The position numbers were made by a program, and so were the translations under genes. The notes below the pieces were generated by a model. It saw only the letters and a program-made list of their open reading frames with translations. It searched no databases and was not told where the DNA came from. A stretch of DNA of 64,000 bases from NCBI GenBank assembly GCA_027023305.1, contig JALVVR010000005.1, positions 1 to 64,000 on the forward strand, in the 5' to 3' direction. This stretch comes from Campylobacterales bacterium (lineage in GTDB: Bacteria > Campylobacterota > Campylobacteria > Campylobacterales > QNZT01). The first letter of the stretch is position 1; each line of letters opens with the position of its first letter. Shown in pieces: positions 26,545-36,343 of the stretch.

Positions 26545-27000
26545 TTACTCTTCTATGTTAAATATAAACTTAACAGGTTTTACTTTTGTACCACTAACTA
26601 CTGTTTTAGCATTTATTGTATCTATTTTTACAATGTTTGCTTTTAGTTTTCTCTTACTTGGCATCTCTATGACATCAACTTTACCACTAAGTGTGTAAAT
26701 CTTGCTCAAAGGATTGTAAACTAAGCTTTCACAACTACCACTTATAGATGAATTTTTTAAAGATATACTAAACCGAACCCCATTACTTGCAGTATATGAG
26801 AGTGGTTTGTTTTTTTTATCAAACTTTACTATGACTTTATTTGATGATATTTTGTCATCTTTTTTTACTATCTTTACATTTCCACTAAAAACTGAGATAT
26901 GCTTAACTTCATCTGCACTAAAATTATCTGCAACTATACTCATCTGGGTACTACTAAATCCTAAGCTAACAAATACTAACAAATAAAACAAATACTTCAT
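26545..27000 (-). CDS. lptA: LPS-transport periplasmic bridge protein LptA
   Basis: A 151-residue periplasmic protein with a signal peptide (MKYLFYLLVFVSLGFS) and an OstA-like beta-jellyroll: SIVADNFSADEVKHISVFSG, NVKIVKKDDKISSNKVIV and SGKVDVIEMPSKRKLKA follow the repeating pattern of LptA. It would connect LptC at the inner membrane to LptD at the outer membrane. The start overlaps lptC by four bases, confirming the pair. LptB is not in the window. Confidence 0.85.
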   Translation of the reverse strand: MKYLFYLLVFVSLGFSSTQMSIVADNFSADEVKHISVFSGNVKIVKKDDKISSNKVIVKFDKKNKPLSYTASNGVRFSISLKNSSISGSCESLVYNPLSKIYTLSGKVDVIEMPSKRKLKANIVKIDTINAKTVVSGTKVKPVKFIFNIEE

Positions 27001-27512
27001 GGCTCAAACCTATACTTTATATCTTTTGCTTTTATTATATTGTTTTTTACATCAAAGTAAAGATGATTTCCTACTGCATTAAAACTTTGTGATTTTAGTA
27101 AAAATTTTTCACTATCAACTACTGCTTGTTTTTTTGTATCATATATCAGTTTAGATGTTGTTAAATGCTTATCAAAATAAACAACTTTCACTTCATCCCA
27201 AAGAACTAAAGTACTATTTTTATCAAAATACTTTGCATTTTTAGATAGTATAGTTTTTGTTTGTTTTCCATCATACATAGTGGCAGTTGGATTATAAAAT
27301 CTTTTATAACCTGAAAACTGTTCAATACCAGAACAAACTAAAACCTTATCTACACTTTTTTGAGAAATAAAATAAGACTTTGACTCTTCAAACTTAACAC
27401 TTACATCACTTTGCTTTAAATCAGATGTATCAGAAAACTTCAAATCTTGAGATAAAAATATAACCTCTACAATAAAAACTAAAACAACTATAGCTATCTT
27501 TTTTAAATCCAA
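26997..27512 (-). CDS. lptC: LPS-export protein LptC
   Basis: A 171-residue protein with one N-terminal membrane anchor (IAIVVLVFIVEVIFLS) and a periplasmic OstA-like fold, as in LptC, which takes LPS from LptBFG and hands it to LptA. The frame starts at TTG (27512), overlapping the end of kdsC by ten bases, with an AGAGG site upstream. Location between kdsC and lptA is the conserved arrangement and gives most of the confidence, since LptC sequences diverge strongly. Confidence 0.8.
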   Translation of the reverse strand: MDLKKIAIVVLVFIVEVIFLSQDLKFSDTSDLKQSDVSVKFEESKSYFISQKSVDKVLVCSGIEQFSGYKRFYNPTATMYDGKQTKTILSKNAKYFDKNSTLVLWDEVKVVYFDKHLTTSKLIYDTKKQAVVDSEKFLLKSQSFNAVGNHLYFDVKNNIIKAKDIKYRFEP

Positions 27513-28000
27513 AGCTCTAAAAACCTCTTTTGTAGTTTGTTATCCTCTTTGATAATCATATCTATCATCTCTCTAACAGCACCATCTCCACCATTTATGG
27601 ATAAAACAACATCTACCATATCTTTTAGCTCACTTATCCCATCTTTTGGAGTAAATGACTTTCCTACGATCTTCAACATCTTATAGTCATTAAAATCATC
27701 ACCAACAGCAGCTACATTTTCTCTTTTTAGTTCTAGTGAATCTAAAAGTTCATCTAACTTTTCTAACTTATTTTTTACACCTTGAAAGTAGTACTCGATC
27801 CCTAATTCACCTGCTCTTTTTTCAACTATCTTTGAACTTCGTCCTGTGATAATAGCAACTTTTTTACCAAGTTTTATCCATGAAGCTATAGCTAAACCAT
27901 CTTTGACATTAAAACTTTTTATCTCTTCTCCATGATTTGTATAAGTTATCTTGCCATCACTCAAACAACCATCAACATCAAGAACTATTAGCTCTATCAA
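27503..28000 (-). CDS. kdsC: KDO-8-phosphate phosphatase KdsC
   Basis: A 165-residue HAD phosphatase of the small, cap-less C0 type. The first motif is LDVDGCLSDGKI, then the threonine/serine motif ITGRSS, and the acidic motif AVGDDFNDYKML. It removes phosphate from KDO-8-phosphate in lipopolysaccharide core synthesis. The start is TTG at 28000, overlapping the end of hisB by four bases. The gene leads directly into lptC and lptA. Confidence 0.92.
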   Translation of the reverse strand: MIELIVLDVDGCLSDGKITYTNHGEEIKSFNVKDGLAIASWIKLGKKVAIITGRSSKIVEKRAGELGIEYYFQGVKNKLEKLDELLDSLELKRENVAAVGDDFNDYKMLKIVGKSFTPKDGISELKDMVDVVLSINGGDGAVREMIDMIIKEDNKLQKRFLELWI

Positions 28001-28569
28001 AGCACACCTTTAGTACTTAAGACTCCTAAGTTTTCATCTCTTTTTAAAGCTCTTCTAATCGCAACTGCTAAAGCTTTAAAACTCGCCTCAATAATATGAT
28101 GTTTATTTTTCCCTCTTTTATAAACTATATGAGCAGATATAGAAGCATTTAAAACAAAAGCTCTCATAAACTCTTCTACAAGCTCCACATCAAAATCTCC
28201 AACTTTTCCCTCAACTGGAAGTTCAAAGTGAAGATATGGTCTGTTTGATATATCCAAAACACACTCAACACAAGCTTCATCCATCACAACACTAGCTTCA
28301 CCAAATCTCTCTATCTGTGAAACTGGAAATACCTCCTCTTTAAAAGCACTTCCAAGAACTATCCCCACATCCTCGACACAATGATGAAAATCAACATGCA
28401 AATCACCATTACACTTTAACTCTATATCCATCTGAGAGTGCTTAGTAAAAGACTCTAGCATATGGTCAAAAAAACCAATCCCACTATCAACTTTAGCTTC
28501 ACCACTTCCATATGAAGAAAGTTTTGCACTTATATTTGTCTCTTTTGTATCTCTTTTTATACTACTCAT
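27997..28569 (-). CDS. hisB: Imidazoleglycerol-phosphate dehydratase
   Basis: The 190-residue single-function enzyme of histidine synthesis shows both metal-binding histidine blocks, DFHHCVEDVGI and KNKHHIIEASFKALA, with GIGFFDHMLESF near the start. There is no fused histidinol-phosphatase domain, as expected outside enterobacteria. It sits between rlpA and kdsC; other his genes are absent from the window, so the histidine genes are scattered. Confidence 0.95.
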   Translation of the reverse strand: MSSIKRDTKETNISAKLSSYGSGEAKVDSGIGFFDHMLESFTKHSQMDIELKCNGDLHVDFHHCVEDVGIVLGSAFKEEVFPVSQIERFGEASVVMDEACVECVLDISNRPYLHFELPVEGKVGDFDVELVEEFMRAFVLNASISAHIVYKRGKNKHHIIEASFKALAVAIRRALKRDENLGVLSTKGVL

Positions 28570-28577
28570 ACTTTCTC

Positions 28578-29393
28578 CTAATCACTCACAACAAAAGCAG
28601 CTCTGAAGCCGTTTTTAGAAATAAATTCTCTAGCAGCACTTGAGGTCTTAAACTTTCCTATCATAAGTTTATACATATTGTTCTTTGTAAATATATATGG
28701 CTTATAATTTCTTTTTAATGAGTTATATTTTTTTCTAAGCTCTATAGCTTTTTGTTTTTCTCTTAGAGTTGCTAACTGTACAAAATAACTCTTTTTTTTA
28801 GTTTTCACTGTTTTCATACTTAGATATTGTTTCTTTTCTGACCTTTGTGAAGCATATTTGTTAGCATCACTATCATGACTTATCACTTCTAACCTAACTG
28901 GCACTACACCTTTTTTTATAAGCCCTATCTCTTTAGCTGCTTTATATGAAAGATCTATAATCCTAGTCTCTACAAATGGTCCTCTATCATTTATCCTTAC
29001 AACTGTATCTCTACCATTGTTTAGATTTGTTACTCTTACATAAGTATTGATAGGTAGTATTTTACTAGCAGCAGTTCTTGCATACATATTGTATCTCTCA
29101 CCATTTGAAGTTAGTTTTCCATGAAAGTTTGGTCCATACCAACTAGCTTTGCCACTAAAAGTATCACCCTCTTGTACTGCTATTGGATAATACATCTTTC
29201 CTCTAACTTTATAAGGCTTCATAGTTGACCGTCTTAGTGCGTCAGAGCTTTTTTCTTCTCCATACCCATAATCAACATCTTCCGAGCTACTATATGATGG
29301 AACTTCAGATATAGGTGTCGTTCTAGCAAAAGGATTTTTCATACCACAACCACTAAGTAGTAAAGCTAATAATAAAGCCAAATATATTTTCAT
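28578..29393 (-). CDS. rlpA: RlpA-like septal lytic transglycosylase lipoprotein with SPOR domain
   Basis: A 271-residue lipoprotein: signal peptide ending in the lipobox LLSGC, a low-complexity linker, a double-psi beta-barrel domain (SGKASWYGPNFHGKLTSNGE, then VRINDRGPF; the histidine and aspartate of RlpA are present) and a C-terminal SPOR domain (YFVQLATLREKQKAIEL) that binds denuded septal glycan. RlpA cleaves glycan strands lacking stem peptides. It lies nine bases ahead of hisB and follows another lytic transglycosylase gene in the same direction. Confidence 0.9.
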   Translation of the reverse strand: MKIYLALLLALLLSGCGMKNPFARTTPISEVPSYSSSEDVDYGYGEEKSSDALRRSTMKPYKVRGKMYYPIAVQEGDTFSGKASWYGPNFHGKLTSNGERYNMYARTAASKILPINTYVRVTNLNNGRDTVVRINDRGPFVETRIIDLSYKAAKEIGLIKKGVVPVRLEVISHDSDANKYASQRSEKKQYLSMKTVKTKKKSYFVQLATLREKQKAIELRKKYNSLKRNYKPYIFTKNNMYKLMIGKFKTSSAAREFISKNGFRAAFVVSD

Positions 29394-29433
29394 GTTATAT
29401 CCAATAAGTATAATTTAATCTATTATATTGAAT

Positions 29434-30318
29434 CTACTTTAAACTATTGATTTTATTGGCTATTGGTTCTGGTAGATAGATGTAACTTTCATTGTTTACA
29501 ACTGGTACTCTGTAGCTTAAAATCTGAGGATTACACTTTCTTATCTCTTTTATACTGATATGATATCTTTTAGCAATCTTTGATATAGAAGCACCTTTTT
29601 TAAGTTTTACTTTCTCTAACTTTTGACTACTACAATTTCCAAAAAGATGCTGAGCATTGTTTTTAAGTATAATAGTTCTATCAAATGCCAAAAGAGCTGA
29701 AACAATTATCCTTCTTATATAATTTCTTGTCTCTCTTGGTAAATACCCCTTCTTTGGATTTAGCAAAGTCAAAAGGTCATCAGTTCTAGCCTTTTTTATA
29801 GCACTATGCAGTTTCCCTTCACCACAATTATATGCAATAGCTACTAAATACCACTTTTTAAATCTTTTATGAAGATAATCCAAATACTTTACAGCAGCCT
29901 CTGTTGATTTAATAGGATCTAATCTCTCATCTATAACACCATTTACTTTAAGTCCCAACTTTCTAGCAGTTGGTGGCATTAGTTGCCAAAGTCCCCTAGC
30001 ATTTTTATGACTCTTAGCATCAAGTATAAATCCTGATTCTGTCATAGCCATATATAAAAAGATATTTGGAATATCAGAGTTTCCTATAATCTCATGAAGG
30101 TTTGGTAAAAATATCTGCCCTCTTCTTAAAGACATCAAAAAAAACTTTGTAGTTACTTTATCTATATTATTTTTTAGTCTATTATACTCATAATCTCTCA
30201 TAAAAGATGGATTTATATCTAAAGAGTTTAAAATCCTTATCTCATCTTGCTTGCTTATCTCTAAAACTTTAGCATTAAGAGTTGTAAATATCAATAAAAA
30301 TATAAATAAAATTTTAAT
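29434..30318 (-). CDS. MltD-like membrane-bound lytic transglycosylase (SLT + LysM), probable ATT start
   Basis: The protein has an SLT domain with the catalytic glutamate in MAMTESGF, the GLWQLMPPTARKLGL block and AIAYNCGEG, then one LysM domain (ISKIAKRYHISIKEIRKCNP). It cuts peptidoglycan glycan strands in the periplasm. The first conventional start, TTG at 30294, has no ribosome site and gives a truncated export signal. Reading on upstream, an ATT at 30318 lies six bases after a perfect AAGGAG and restores a full signal peptide (KILFIFLLIFTTLNAK). I therefore extend the gene to 30318. TatD ends four bases before that point. Confidence 0.82.
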   Translation of the reverse strand: MKILFIFLLIFTTLNAKVLEISKQDEIRILNSLDINPSFMRDYEYNRLKNNIDKVTTKFFLMSLRRGQIFLPNLHEIIGNSDIPNIFLYMAMTESGFILDAKSHKNARGLWQLMPPTARKLGLKVNGVIDERLDPIKSTEAAVKYLDYLHKRFKKWYLVAIAYNCGEGKLHSAIKKARTDDLLTLLNPKKGYLPRETRNYIRRIIVSALLAFDRTIILKNNAQHLFGNCSSQKLEKVKLKKGASISKIAKRYHISIKEIRKCNPQILSYRVPVVNNESYIYLPEPIANKINSLK

Positions 30319-30321
30319 AAT

Positions 30322-31110
30322 TTACTCCTTGATATCAAGCTCCCTAAAAAGCTCAACACTATTTTCAAATAGCCTATTTTCTAACATATTTTGGTTAATA
30401 TCTAGTATATAGGCTAATTTTTCCAAAACTAAAGCTGTATAAGAGGGTTCATTTCTCTCCCCTCTATGTGGATGTGGAGTAAGATAGGGAGAATCAGTTT
30501 CCAAAATTATCTTTTCAAGTGGTATTTTAGGTACAATCTCAACTAATTTTTTAGCATTTTTAAAAGTTAGCACCCCACCTATACCAAAATAAAAGTTTTT
30601 CTTTTCAAGCTCTAGTAAAATCTCACTTGCATTATAACAGTGTAAAACTCCCCCATTTTTTTCATCTGCAAACTCTTTTATAATCTTTTTGGCTTCACTA
30701 CTTGCCTCTCTTATATGAATAATCAAAGGCTTTTTATACTCCCTTGCTAACTCAATCTGAGCTATAAAAACCTCTTTTTGCTTTCTCTTAACTTCCTCTT
30801 TCTCACTCTCATCTTTAGGCAATCTAAAATAATCAAGCCCACACTCTCCAACAGCTACACACTTTGGATGAACAATATACTCTTTTAATTTATCTATATC
30901 AAAATCATCCATATCGTAAGGATGAACACCAACTGCAAAATAACAATTTTTGTAATTTTCACTAATCGCAACAGCTCTTGGCAAAGTTTTTAAATCTGCT
31001 CCTGGTATTATAAAAGCTTTTACACCACTCTTTTCTGCTTTTTTAAAAACTTCATCTAAATCATCTGCATATCTACCATCATCAAGATGACAATGTGTAT
31101 CTATAATCAT
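30322..31110 (-). CDS. tatD: TatD-family metal-dependent DNase
   Basis: A 262-residue amidohydrolase-fold enzyme with the metal-binding IDTHCHLDDGRY at its start, GVHPYD, GECGLDY, the central IHIRE, and ETDSPYLTPHPHRGERNEP near the end, in the standard TatD order. Members are 3'-5' exonucleases or endonucleases acting on DNA, linked to repair of oxidative damage. The ATG overlaps the stop of the preceding unknown gene by four bases. Confidence 0.92.
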   Translation of the reverse strand: MIIDTHCHLDDGRYADDLDEVFKKAEKSGVKAFIIPGADLKTLPRAVAISENYKNCYFAVGVHPYDMDDFDIDKLKEYIVHPKCVAVGECGLDYFRLPKDESEKEEVKRKQKEVFIAQIELAREYKKPLIIHIREASSEAKKIIKEFADEKNGGVLHCYNASEILLELEKKNFYFGIGGVLTFKNAKKLVEIVPKIPLEKIILETDSPYLTPHPHRGERNEPSYTALVLEKLAYILDINQNMLENRLFENSVELFRELDIKE

Positions 31111-32198
31111 TTATGCTCCACTAAAAATTTTAAATATTTTTCACTAAAACTTTCTGGGTGAAAAAGACTTTTTATCTGTTCATGATTTCTAACAAATACC
31201 TCTTTATATAAACTACGATTTATATCATCCTCTTTAAAGAAAAAATAAAACTGTTTAAAATCATCTATGAAAATTTTACTATTTCTAAAAAATCCATCCA
31301 ACTCTTTAGGCTCAAATAAAAATATATGCTTCTTATCATATAAAGATACCAACAAAAGCTCATTGTATTTATAATGGTCTATAAAGATTGAAGCTTTACA
31401 AGACTTTATAGCCATCAAAACTTGCTCTTTTTGAACATTTTTAGCCATCACAATATAATCCAATTTCATATCTTTTAGAAATCGTAACAACCTCTTAGTA
31501 AAATCATCATCTTCATCTTTAAAATAAAGGATAAAAGTAGCTTTCTCTTTTATCTCTAATGGCATATTTACAAGCTTTATAAGCAAATCTTTTTGTTTTA
31601 TTTTAGAACCACTAAACATACAAAAAACATTTGTTTTTTTCACATCTATTTGAAGGTACTCTTTAAACTCTTCATAAATTTTACCTTCTATATTGTCAAA
31701 AAGTGTAAGTGCCTTTACAGGTAGGTTTAAAACTTGATTTATAAACTCATATCCATATAGTTTTCTATATTTGTTTCTAATAAAATCATCAAAAAACAAA
31801 AAGCCATTTGAGTCTTCAAAAAGTTTATCAAGCTTTAAAGATGATTTTAACATAGTGTTATTTGGTGTAATAATATACCTTAGACTTATAGATTCTATTT
31901 TGTCTTTAAAATCCTTTGCAAAGTAACCAGCTTTATATATATGCACAGCATCATATCTACTCAAATAATCAAATATCTCTCTTCTTCTATGATACTCATT
32001 TACCTCATCAAGTATAAAAAAGTATTCTAAAGACTTATATTTTGATTTTGGTCGTATATATATCTTTTTTCCATTACTATACAAAAAGTTATAACTTATG
32101 ATATCAAGTATATCAACCTCTACATCATACTCTTTTAAAGCATCTACAACACTTATAAGTTCACTATCCATACTACTACAAATAAAAAGTATCTTCAT
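31107..32198 (-). CDS. Unknown protein, possibly GT-B-fold glycosyltransferase-like
   Basis: A 363-residue cytoplasmic protein with no signal peptide. The opening KILFICSSMDSELISVVDAL and the mid-protein strand-loop TNVFCMFSGSKIKQKDLL, followed by ATFILYFKDEDDDF and an acidic tail, recall the two Rossmann halves of GT-B glycosyltransferases, but I see no EX7E or other catalytic motif. It is tightly packed between recN and tatD (overlapping the latter by four bases), so it is a real gene. Function is unknown; the resemblance is a fold-level impression only. Confidence 0.55.
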   Translation of the reverse strand: MKILFICSSMDSELISVVDALKEYDVEVDILDIISYNFLYSNGKKIYIRPKSKYKSLEYFFILDEVNEYHRRREIFDYLSRYDAVHIYKAGYFAKDFKDKIESISLRYIITPNNTMLKSSLKLDKLFEDSNGFLFFDDFIRNKYRKLYGYEFINQVLNLPVKALTLFDNIEGKIYEEFKEYLQIDVKKTNVFCMFSGSKIKQKDLLIKLVNMPLEIKEKATFILYFKDEDDDFTKRLLRFLKDMKLDYIVMAKNVQKEQVLMAIKSCKASIFIDHYKYNELLLVSLYDKKHIFLFEPKELDGFFRNSKIFIDDFKQFYFFFKEDDINRSLYKEVFVRNHEQIKSLFHPESFSEKYLKFLVEHK

Positions 32199-32201
32199 AA
32201 A

Positions 32202-33734
32202 TTACTTAGCTTCCTCTAGCATTTTTTTAGCAAACTCTTTTGCTTCTTGACTTACCTCTTCTCCACTTATCATACGAGAAAGCTCATCTACCCTCTCATC
32301 ATCTGCTAACTTTTTAACAAAACTCTTATCTCCATTTTTATAAACTAAAAAGTGTTCATCTCCAAAAGATGAGAGTTGAGGTTGATGAGATATAGCAAAG
32401 ATTTGGTAAATACAAGATAACTCTTTTAAAACTCTAGCCACACTCATAGACTCTTTCCCACTCAAATTTGCATCTATCTCATCAAGTATCAAAACTCCAC
32501 CACTTTGTCTATACTTACTACTAACTGATAGATATGCCAATCTTATACGATTTAACTCTCCAGAGCTTACTTTACTTAGTGTAGTTTTAGCTAAGTTTAC
32601 CTCAATCTTATCAAACCCATTTACACTAAGTTCATCACTATTTATAGAAAACACAATATCCTCTAAAAATAGTTTTTTACAATAATCCTTTATATCTCCA
32701 TTTAAACTCTCAATCGCTATTTTTCTCTCTTTTGTTAGTTTTTTCCCACTATCATGAAGCTTATTTAAAAGATTTTCTCTTTTTCTTATCTTCTCCTCTT
32801 TTTCAAACTCAATATTTTCATATCTTTTTAACTCTTCTTTTTTCTCACTTAAGTACGATAAAGCCTCTTCTATCGAACCATATCTACTTTTTAAAGATGA
32901 TAAGTTTTCTAACCTATCTAGTAGGCTCTCTATATCAAGTTCATCAAGTTCACTAAGCTCATCCTTTGCAGTCTCTAGTTCTATTTGTAGAGTATTTATC
33001 GCTTCACTAAAAAAACTACTATCTTTTTCTAAAAGAGATAGAGCATCTATGACATTTGACTCCAACTCAAAGATAGCACCAGCCTTTCCTATCGCTTCCT
33101 CTATCTTCTCTTTTTTACTAAGTAGTTTTTTCTGCTCTAAAAGTTCTTCATACTCTCCAACTTTAGGATTTATCCCCTCTATCTTTTCTATCTCAAAAGT
33201 AGCAAACTCTTTAAGCTCTACTACTTTTTTTTCTTCCTCTTCAATCTTTTCTAACTCTAAACTTACCTTTTTAAACTCAACAAAAAGCTCTCTAAAGTTT
33301 TTTAAGTTTTTATCATGAGAGATTGTTTTTTTAGTAGCAACTAAATCTAAAAGAAGCAAAAGATTATGGTTTTCAAACTCACTAAACTCTCTTAGATTTA
33401 AATAGTTTATAAAAGTCTTTGAAACATTTAAAAGATTTTTTTTAGATAGTTGTGAGCCATTTATAAAGTATCTTGTTGATTTTGAACTAACCATACGAAA
33501 GATATTTTCCTCTTCACTCTCCAGCCCATACTCTTCCAAATCTAACTTATCATCTACCACACACTCTAAAGCTTCACTTATAGCATCTTTGTACCCAAAA
33601 GCACTCAATAAAGTATTCATAAATACACTTTTACCACTTCCACTACTACCACTAAAAACAATCAAGTTTTTATTAAAATCAAGCTCTAAATCATCAAATA
33701 AAATGCTCTTTTTTATCTTAATCCTATTTATCAC
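32202..33734 (-). CDS. recN: DNA repair ATPase RecN
   Basis: A 510-residue SMC-like protein: Walker [14 protein letters not shown] at the N-terminus, a long coiled coil across about residues 150-350, an ABC signature [15 protein letters not shown] and Walker [13 protein letters not shown] near the C-terminus, followed by ISHQPQL. It acts at double-strand breaks. The length is a little under E. coli RecN (553), as is usual in this phylum. The start is GTG at 33734, four bases into the end of nadK. Confidence 0.93.
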   Translation of the reverse strand: MINRIKIKKSILFDDLELDFNKNLIVFSGSSGSGKSVFMNTLLSAFGYKDAISEALECVVDDKLDLEEYGLESEEENIFRMVSSKSTRYFINGSQLSKKNLLNVSKTFINYLNLREFSEFENHNLLLLLDLVATKKTISHDKNLKNFRELFVEFKKVSLELEKIEEEEKKVVELKEFATFEIEKIEGINPKVGEYEELLEQKKLLSKKEKIEEAIGKAGAIFELESNVIDALSLLEKDSSFFSEAINTLQIELETAKDELSELDELDIESLLDRLENLSSLKSRYGSIEEALSYLSEKKEELKRYENIEFEKEEKIRKRENLLNKLHDSGKKLTKERKIAIESLNGDIKDYCKKLFLEDIVFSINSDELSVNGFDKIEVNLAKTTLSKVSSGELNRIRLAYLSVSSKYRQSGGVLILDEIDANLSGKESMSVARVLKELSCIYQIFAISHQPQLSSFGDEHFLVYKNGDKSFVKKLADDERVDELSRMISGEEVSQEAKEFAKKMLEEAK

Positions 33735-34624
33735 TTACTACCCCAATCAAGCTTTTGTTTTATCACATCAAAATAATTTCTCTCCAGCCGGTGAATCATG
33801 TTTATACTACTTTTTGAAATCCAAACTCTAACTCTTTTATAATCACTAAAATCAAACTTATCCTGTCCATCTATAACTATCACAACATGAGAGTTAGACT
33901 TAAAACTAACTTCAAAATCAGCTGGCAAAACTATAGGTTTTTGAGTCAAAGAGTGAGGACATATAGGAGTAAGTATCAAAGCCTCAGTAAAAGGAAAAAC
34001 TATAGGTCCACCAGCACTTAGATTGTAAGCAGTAGAGCCAGTAGGAGTAGAAACTATAAGTCCATCTCCATAATAATTGTTTATATGTTTATCCTTTAGA
34101 TTAGATATTTTTGAAGAAGCATAAGCATCAAGATCTGCCATACCTTCAACAGATGGTCTTATCAAAACTACATCATTAAAAGCAACTAACGATTTGTTTT
34201 TTTCTCCCTCTAACTCAACTTCTAAAAACATCCTCTTATCTATACGATATTTTTTTTGAACTATTTTTTGAACAAACTCCTCTATCTCCTCTAACTTTAT
34301 ATCAGTCAAAAAACCAAGTCGTCCAGCATTTATCCCTAAAATCGGTTTGTTATACTTATATGCTCTTCTTGCCAGTGAAATTAGAGTTCCATCCCCACCA
34401 ATAGAAACTAAAATATCTACTTTATTAAAAAGTTCATCCTCATCAATCCCTTCACACTCCAAATAACCAGCAGACCTCTTTGAAACCAAAAGTTCTATTC
34501 CAAAACTTCTTAATTTCTCCTTTAACCTTAGATAATAAGGTCTAAGCTGTGGAGATTTTGGTCTAACAACCAAACCAACACACTCAACTCTTTCTATAGG
34601 CTGTAAATCATTTAAAATTTGCAA
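33731..34624 (-). CDS. nadK: NAD kinase
   Basis: The 297-residue enzyme phosphorylates NAD to NADP. It shows the catalytic and nucleotide motif [14 protein letters not shown], the INAGRLGFL segment, the NE/D-type adenosine-site region with [19 protein letters not shown], and the late GQDKF turn. It appears to start at TTG (34624), one base after the stop of the TRAP-receptor gene, and overlaps recN at its end. Confidence 0.94.
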   Translation of the reverse strand: MQILNDLQPIERVECVGLVVRPKSPQLRPYYLRLKEKLRSFGIELLVSKRSAGYLECEGIDEDELFNKVDILVSIGGDGTLISLARRAYKYNKPILGINAGRLGFLTDIKLEEIEEFVQKIVQKKYRIDKRMFLEVELEGEKNKSLVAFNDVVLIRPSVEGMADLDAYASSKISNLKDKHINNYYGDGLIVSTPTGSTAYNLSAGGPIVFPFTEALILTPICPHSLTQKPIVLPADFEVSFKSNSHVVIVIDGQDKFDFSDYKRVRVWISKSSINMIHRLERNYFDVIKQKLDWGSK

Positions 34625-34625
34625 C

Positions 34626-35720
34626 TTAACTATCTCTTACTTTCAAGTATTTTTCAAGTCCTATATCAGTCCATTCTCTATTTTTTGCCAAAAATCCCTG
34701 AACATCCTTCCAAACTTTAGCAAAATCCTTACTCTTAGCACTCTTCTCTTTTGCTACCTCTATCATAGCCTTTTTAGCTTCACTCATAACTTCACTAGGA
34801 AACTCCAGTATCTTAACTCCAGCTTTTTTTACAGTTTCTAACTCAACTGCATTTTTATACTGAAACTCACTAAGCATATTTGAATTCATCTCATTTGATG
34901 CCATCTCTATCATGAGTTGTTGCTCTTTGGAAAATTTTGCAAACTTTTGCTTGTTAAAAACAAGACTTAACATACTTCCAGGTTCATGCCACCCTGTGTA
35001 GTAATTTTTAGCTACCTTTTGAAAGCCCATCTTAACATCCAAACTTGGTCCAAGCCACTCAGTAGCATCAAGTAAATTTCTCTCCAAAGCCACATATATC
35101 TCACCAGCAGGAAGCAAAGTAGGCTTAACTCCAAGCTTTGCAAAAACCTCTCCACCAAGCCCAGGGATTCTCATCTTCAACCCCTTTAAATCAGCCAAAG
35201 ATTTTATCTCTTTTTTAAACCAACCACCCATCTGAACTCCAGTATTTCCACCTTTAAATGGCACTAGATTATACTTATCATAAAGCTCTCTCCAAAGCTT
35301 CATACCATTTCCAAAATCCATCCAAGCATTCATCTCCTGAGCTGTCAATCCAAAAGGATACCCAGTGAAAAGATTAAAAGCTTCATTTTTCCCTTTGTAG
35401 TAGTAAGATGCTGAGTGATAAGCATCCAAACTCCCACTACTAACTGCATCAAAAACTCCAAGTGCAGGAACAAGAGTATTTTTCGCATAAACCTTTATCT
35501 TGATACTTCCTTCACTTATTTCATTTACCCTTTTTGCAAATCCTTCCACTCCAGTCCCCATAATAGGAAAATTAGCAGGCCATGAAGTAGCAAGTTTTAT
35601 CTTTATAGTTTTTCTTCTTTTTATGTGAACATTTTTTGCACTACCATCCTTTTGACAACCACCAAGAGCAACTGCTCCAGCCCCAATAGCTCCAACTTTT
35701 ATAAAATCTCTTCTTTTCAT
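34626..35720 (-). CDS. TRAP-transporter substrate-binding protein, Tat lipoprotein
   Basis: The 364-residue protein starts with a twin-arginine signal ([20 protein letters not shown]) ending at a cysteine, so it should be folded in the cytoplasm, exported by Tat and lipid-anchored. The mature part is a DctP-type receptor: [20 protein letters not shown], the carboxylate-binding [20 protein letters not shown], and [10 protein letters not shown], closest in style to the TakP branch that binds 2-oxo or hydroxy acids. No TRAP membrane subunits (DctQ, DctM) are near, so it is an orphan receptor here. It precedes nadK by one base. Confidence 0.85.
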   Translation of the reverse strand: MKRRDFIKVGAIGAGAVALGGCQKDGSAKNVHIKRRKTIKIKLATSWPANFPIMGTGVEGFAKRVNEISEGSIKIKVYAKNTLVPALGVFDAVSSGSLDAYHSASYYYKGKNEAFNLFTGYPFGLTAQEMNAWMDFGNGMKLWRELYDKYNLVPFKGGNTGVQMGGWFKKEIKSLADLKGLKMRIPGLGGEVFAKLGVKPTLLPAGEIYVALERNLLDATEWLGPSLDVKMGFQKVAKNYYTGWHEPGSMLSLVFNKQKFAKFSKEQQLMIEMASNEMNSNMLSEFQYKNAVELETVKKAGVKILEFPSEVMSEAKKAMIEVAKEKSAKSKDFAKVWKDVQGFLAKNREWTDIGLEKYLKVRDS

Positions 35721-35813
35721 GATACTTCCCTTGAGTATAAATTGTAGTTATTTTAGCATTTTTTAATAAATCTTGATAAATACTGAATATAAGCATATAA
35801 TCTAAAGCTAGCC

Positions 35814-35827
35814 TTTATTATAATAAA
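35814..35827 (+). promoter_or_regulatory. Palindromic operator over a -10 box ahead of the toxin-antitoxin pair
   Basis: TTTATTATAATAAA is a perfect 14-base palindrome containing TATAAT at 35819-35824. It lies 27 bases before the antitoxin ATG, and a GGAGA ribosome site follows. A second TATAAT is at 35796-35801. The layout fits autoregulation by the antitoxin. Confidence 0.45.
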
Positions 35828-35853
35828 ACAGCAATAAACCATCGGAGAACACT

Positions 35854-36093
35854 ATGCAAGTAGCAGTAGATATATCGTTACCAAATGTTATATCATTGAT
35901 TTCACAAATGTCATTAAATGAACTTGAAGAAGTTAAAAACAAAATTGTAGAAAAAGAGCTTTATTTTAAAGAATTCCAAAAAGATAAAATCGAAAATATC
36001 ATGAATGATTTTAAAAAAGAAGATTATTCAACTAACTTTTTACAAGATTTAGAAAATGGATTAAAAAAGAGTTCTTTTTATAATGAAAATTAA
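35854..36093 (+). CDS. Antitoxin of a RelE/ParE-type pair
   Basis: A 79-residue acidic-to-neutral helical protein starting MQVAVDISLPNVISLISQM, with a leucine-rich middle (NELEEVKNKIVEKEL) and a flexible tail (FLQDLENGLKKSSF). No named family is certain. It is called an antitoxin because it overlaps the following toxin-like gene by 11 bases, has typical size, and sits behind a palindromic promoter. Confidence 0.7.
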   Translation: MQVAVDISLPNVISLISQMSLNELEEVKNKIVEKELYFKEFQKDKIENIMNDFKKEDYSTNFLQDLENGLKKSSFYNEN

Positions 36094-36331
36094 ACCTATC
36101 AGAGATGATTTAAAAACTTATCTCAAAAAACATAACCTTGAAAAAAAGTATGTAAAATCTAAAAAACTATTTGAAAAAGACCCATTTTACCCATCTTTAA
36201 ATACTGAGATTTTAGAACCAAAAGATAGACTTATATACTCTTTTAGATTAGATAAAAAATATAGGGCAATATTTATATATACAAGTAACAATACTATAGA
36301 AATAATAGCCTTTACAAATCACTATAAATAA
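36083..36331 (+). CDS. RelE/ParE-superfamily toxin
   Basis: An 82-residue basic protein. The pattern DRLIYSFRLDKKYRAIFIY followed by IEIIAFTNHYK is that of the ParE/RelE fold, where an arginine-bearing beta strand leads to a late hydrophobic strand with a histidine-tyrosine end; the FTNHYK ending is common in YafQ/RelE-like mRNA interferases. The protein is full length. It is coupled to the antitoxin and ends only 12 bases before argH. Confidence 0.75.
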   Translation: MKIKPIRDDLKTYLKKHNLEKKYVKSKKLFEKDPFYPSLNTEILEPKDRLIYSFRLDKKYRAIFIYTSNNTIEIIAFTNHYK

Positions 36332-36343
36332 AATGGAGAACAA

